From: Calamus simplicifolius
Lineage: Eukaryota > Streptophyta > Magnoliopsida > Arecales > Arecaceae
Direction: 5' to 3'
Length of the DNA stretch: 64,000 bases
Assembly (NCBI GenBank): GCA_900491605.1
Contig: UESW01005042.1
Span: 179,063-243,062, forward strand
Part shown: one piece after another, positions 62,472 through 64,000 of the stretch
Numbering within the stretch: the first letter of the stretch is position 1
How the letters are laid out: each line of letters starts with the position of its first letter
The notes under the pieces: generated by a model
What the model saw: only the letters and a program-made list of their open reading frames with translations
Database searches by the model: none
What the model was told of the DNA's origin: nothing
Program-made: the position numbers and the translations under genes

Positions 62472-64000
62472 TGTTGGCCCAGATGGCAACCCAAGAGGGG
62501 GGGTGAATTTGGTTCTTTTAAAAATTTAACTCTTTGAAAATAATTAGATTGATGTGAGAGTGCTCAAGTAAATTGAATTAATTAAAGCTAAGCACAAATG
62601 AACAAGATAGAGAGAGAGATAAATGCACGGCAAACACAAAGATTTTATAGTGGTTCGGTGTATTCCATACCTACGTTCACTCCCAAGCAACACTTGGGTC
62701 CACACTATAATCCCACTTATTACAGTCGAATTGTTTTACAAGCTCACAACTCCAACTTGTTATTTTACCCGGGATCACAATGAACCCAGCCGGTTTTTTG
62801 GGCTCACCAGCACACAACCCAAACCTAAGCTAACATTAGCTTGTCCCGAGGTAAACTACCTCTACTAATTCAATCTTCCTGATTAAATTAGCAAACAATA
62901 ATTTAGAAATAAAGTTTACAATACAAAATAGCTCCTCAAATGAGCAAATATGCAATCTAAATAGACAAGGATTAGAAAAGCCTATTTGAAGCGATTTGAA
63001 TGTGAGCTTTTCTTCTTTTCCTCTTCTCTTTTAAATGGTTGAATCAAGCTTCAGCTCTGATTCTTCATAGAAATTTATTGTAGTGAAGTTGATGAAAGGG
63101 GCTTTTGAGCTTCTTCTTTTCTCTTTTAAAAATCCTTGAAATTGATCTTTGAAAGCTTTGGATTTCTTTTGAATCTCTCTTCAGAAGATGGACGTGGATT
63201 TAGAGATTTTTCTTTCAAAATTTTCTCTCTTTTTCACTTGATTTTTTGATTTTCTCTTGATTTTTCTGTCTCTCTTCCGTTCTCTTTTTCAAACGGACAA
63301 ATTCCTCTTTTTATATATCTTAATCCAAGATTAGTAAGAAAATAGCCATTAAAAGGTACTTGGATTGCTTCTACATGCAAAGAAATATAGCCGTTAGAGA
63401 TTAGGTGGAAAAATGTTACCGTTAGAGTCCGTTCTGATAATTTAAAATTCGTTCCTGACAGGTTGGAGTCGGCTCCAACTTTTAAGGTGTCGGCTCCAAA
63501 TCGGGTTTCCAAAAATGGAAATAAAACGTCGTTGGGGAGTCGGCTCGAAAAAGTGATGTGTCGGCTCGGTGCATTCAAGTGTCGGCTCCAATATCTGAGG
63601 GTGTCGACTCTAACAATGTCTTAAAAATATGCTCTCTGTTCTCAGGTTAGAGTCGGCTCTAGAAATTTTAGGTGTCGGCTCCCAAACTCAGGTGTCGGCT
63701 TCAAAAATTGATGCAAAAAGCACTCCTTGTATCTCAAGTTAGAGTCGGCTCCAAGTTTAGGTGTCGACTCCAAACCCATGCCAAAAACTTAGAATTGTTC
63801 TGATATGCCCTGGTGTCGGCTCCAGACACAGTGGGTGTCGACTCCAAGTTTGAACTTAAATATTTTCTATTTAAAACTTAATTCAAAACTGATTTTATGT
63901 ATCATTTGAATAATTAAACATTCTTAATCCCTAAAACACTTCTTAAATTTGTCAAAAACACAATGAATATACTCATGGCTTTTGTTAATCATTAAAATAA
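62472..64000 (-). repeat. 5' LTR of the Sirevirus (cut by the window end)
   Basis: It aligns with 53647-55180 including the GTCGGCTCC cluster. About 25 bases are expected beyond the window end. Confidence 0.9.

Larger units (their letters stand above)
53647..64000 (-). mobile_element. Sirevirus (Ty1/Copia, env-like ORF) nested in element C, right end off the window
   Basis: On the minus strand: 5' LTR (from beyond 64000 to 62472), initiator-Met primer site (62470-62459), gag, protease, integrase, reverse transcriptase, RNase H, an env-like ORF (57194-55806), several purine tracts, and the 3' LTR (55202-53647). A gag-pol of this type, a Transposase_32-like env-position ORF and multiple purine tracts are typical of plant Sireviruses. 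The two LTRs differ at roughly one base in fifteen over the first part, so it is older than the Copia element at 21.8 kb. The target duplication would be CCAGC (53642-53646) and cannot be checked on the right. Confidence 0.92.

Noticed and set aside
53647..64000. Endogenous pararetrovirus (Caulimoviridae) origin for the reverse-transcriptase fragments
   Set aside because: Integrase, LTRs, an initiator-Met primer site and purine tracts are present, and the domain order is that of Copia.

Overview
The window is nuclear DNA from a flowering plant, and I infer a monocot, plausibly a palm, with limited confidence. The evidence is plant host genes with GC-rich first exons and AT-rich introns, plus dense nested LTR retrotransposons of the Tat and Sirevirus lineages, RTE and L1 LINE relics and MITEs. 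There is no bacterial or organellar signal. I saw no tRNA, rRNA or CRISPR array.

Layout. 1-3790 is the 3' end of a plus-oriented Tat-type Ty3/Gypsy element (A), with an antisense intron-containing accessory gene and a 3' LTR. 3890-5760 is a decayed L1 LINE. 6776-10335 is a broken cyclin-A3-like gene (minus) with a TIM14/PAM18-like pseudogene inside one of its introns. 11242-12204 is the only convincingly intact host gene, an SRC2-like C2-domain protein (minus). 14386-14662 is a MITE. 15410-19959 is a non-autonomous, LARD-like LTR element filled with a tandem hairpin array. 21656-21744 is a possible first exon of an unidentified gene; a young Ty1/Copia element (21790-27086, perfect 5-bp target duplication) lies just downstream. 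29095-34065 holds RTE LINE relics, a hAT-like MITE (30603-31141) and a Tourist-like MITE (33051-33491). 34568-34884 is exon 1 of a SurE-family phosphatase. 35453-49094 is a large minus-oriented Tat element (B) with gag-pol, hairpin arrays and up to three antisense transcription units. 50315 to the window end is a third Tat element (C), interrupted at 53647 by a Sirevirus (minus) whose 5' LTR runs off the window.

How the parts relate. The three Tat elements share a plan: gag-pol on one strand, one or more antisense accessory genes between pol and the 3' LTR, a purine tract, and an LTR with a TATA box followed by a conserved CTGACTTGRGC-type motif. Several of their noncoding arrays are built of short perfect hairpins, and different arrays use different hairpin sequences. 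This repeated theme is the most interesting structural signal in the window. A paralogous copy of one host segment (30071-31373) preserves the empty site of the LARD, while the other copy preserves the empty site of the hAT MITE.

All assignments come from reading sequence and translated frames by eye. Family names rest on recognised motifs and no database search was run. Exon limits of pseudogenes are approximate.
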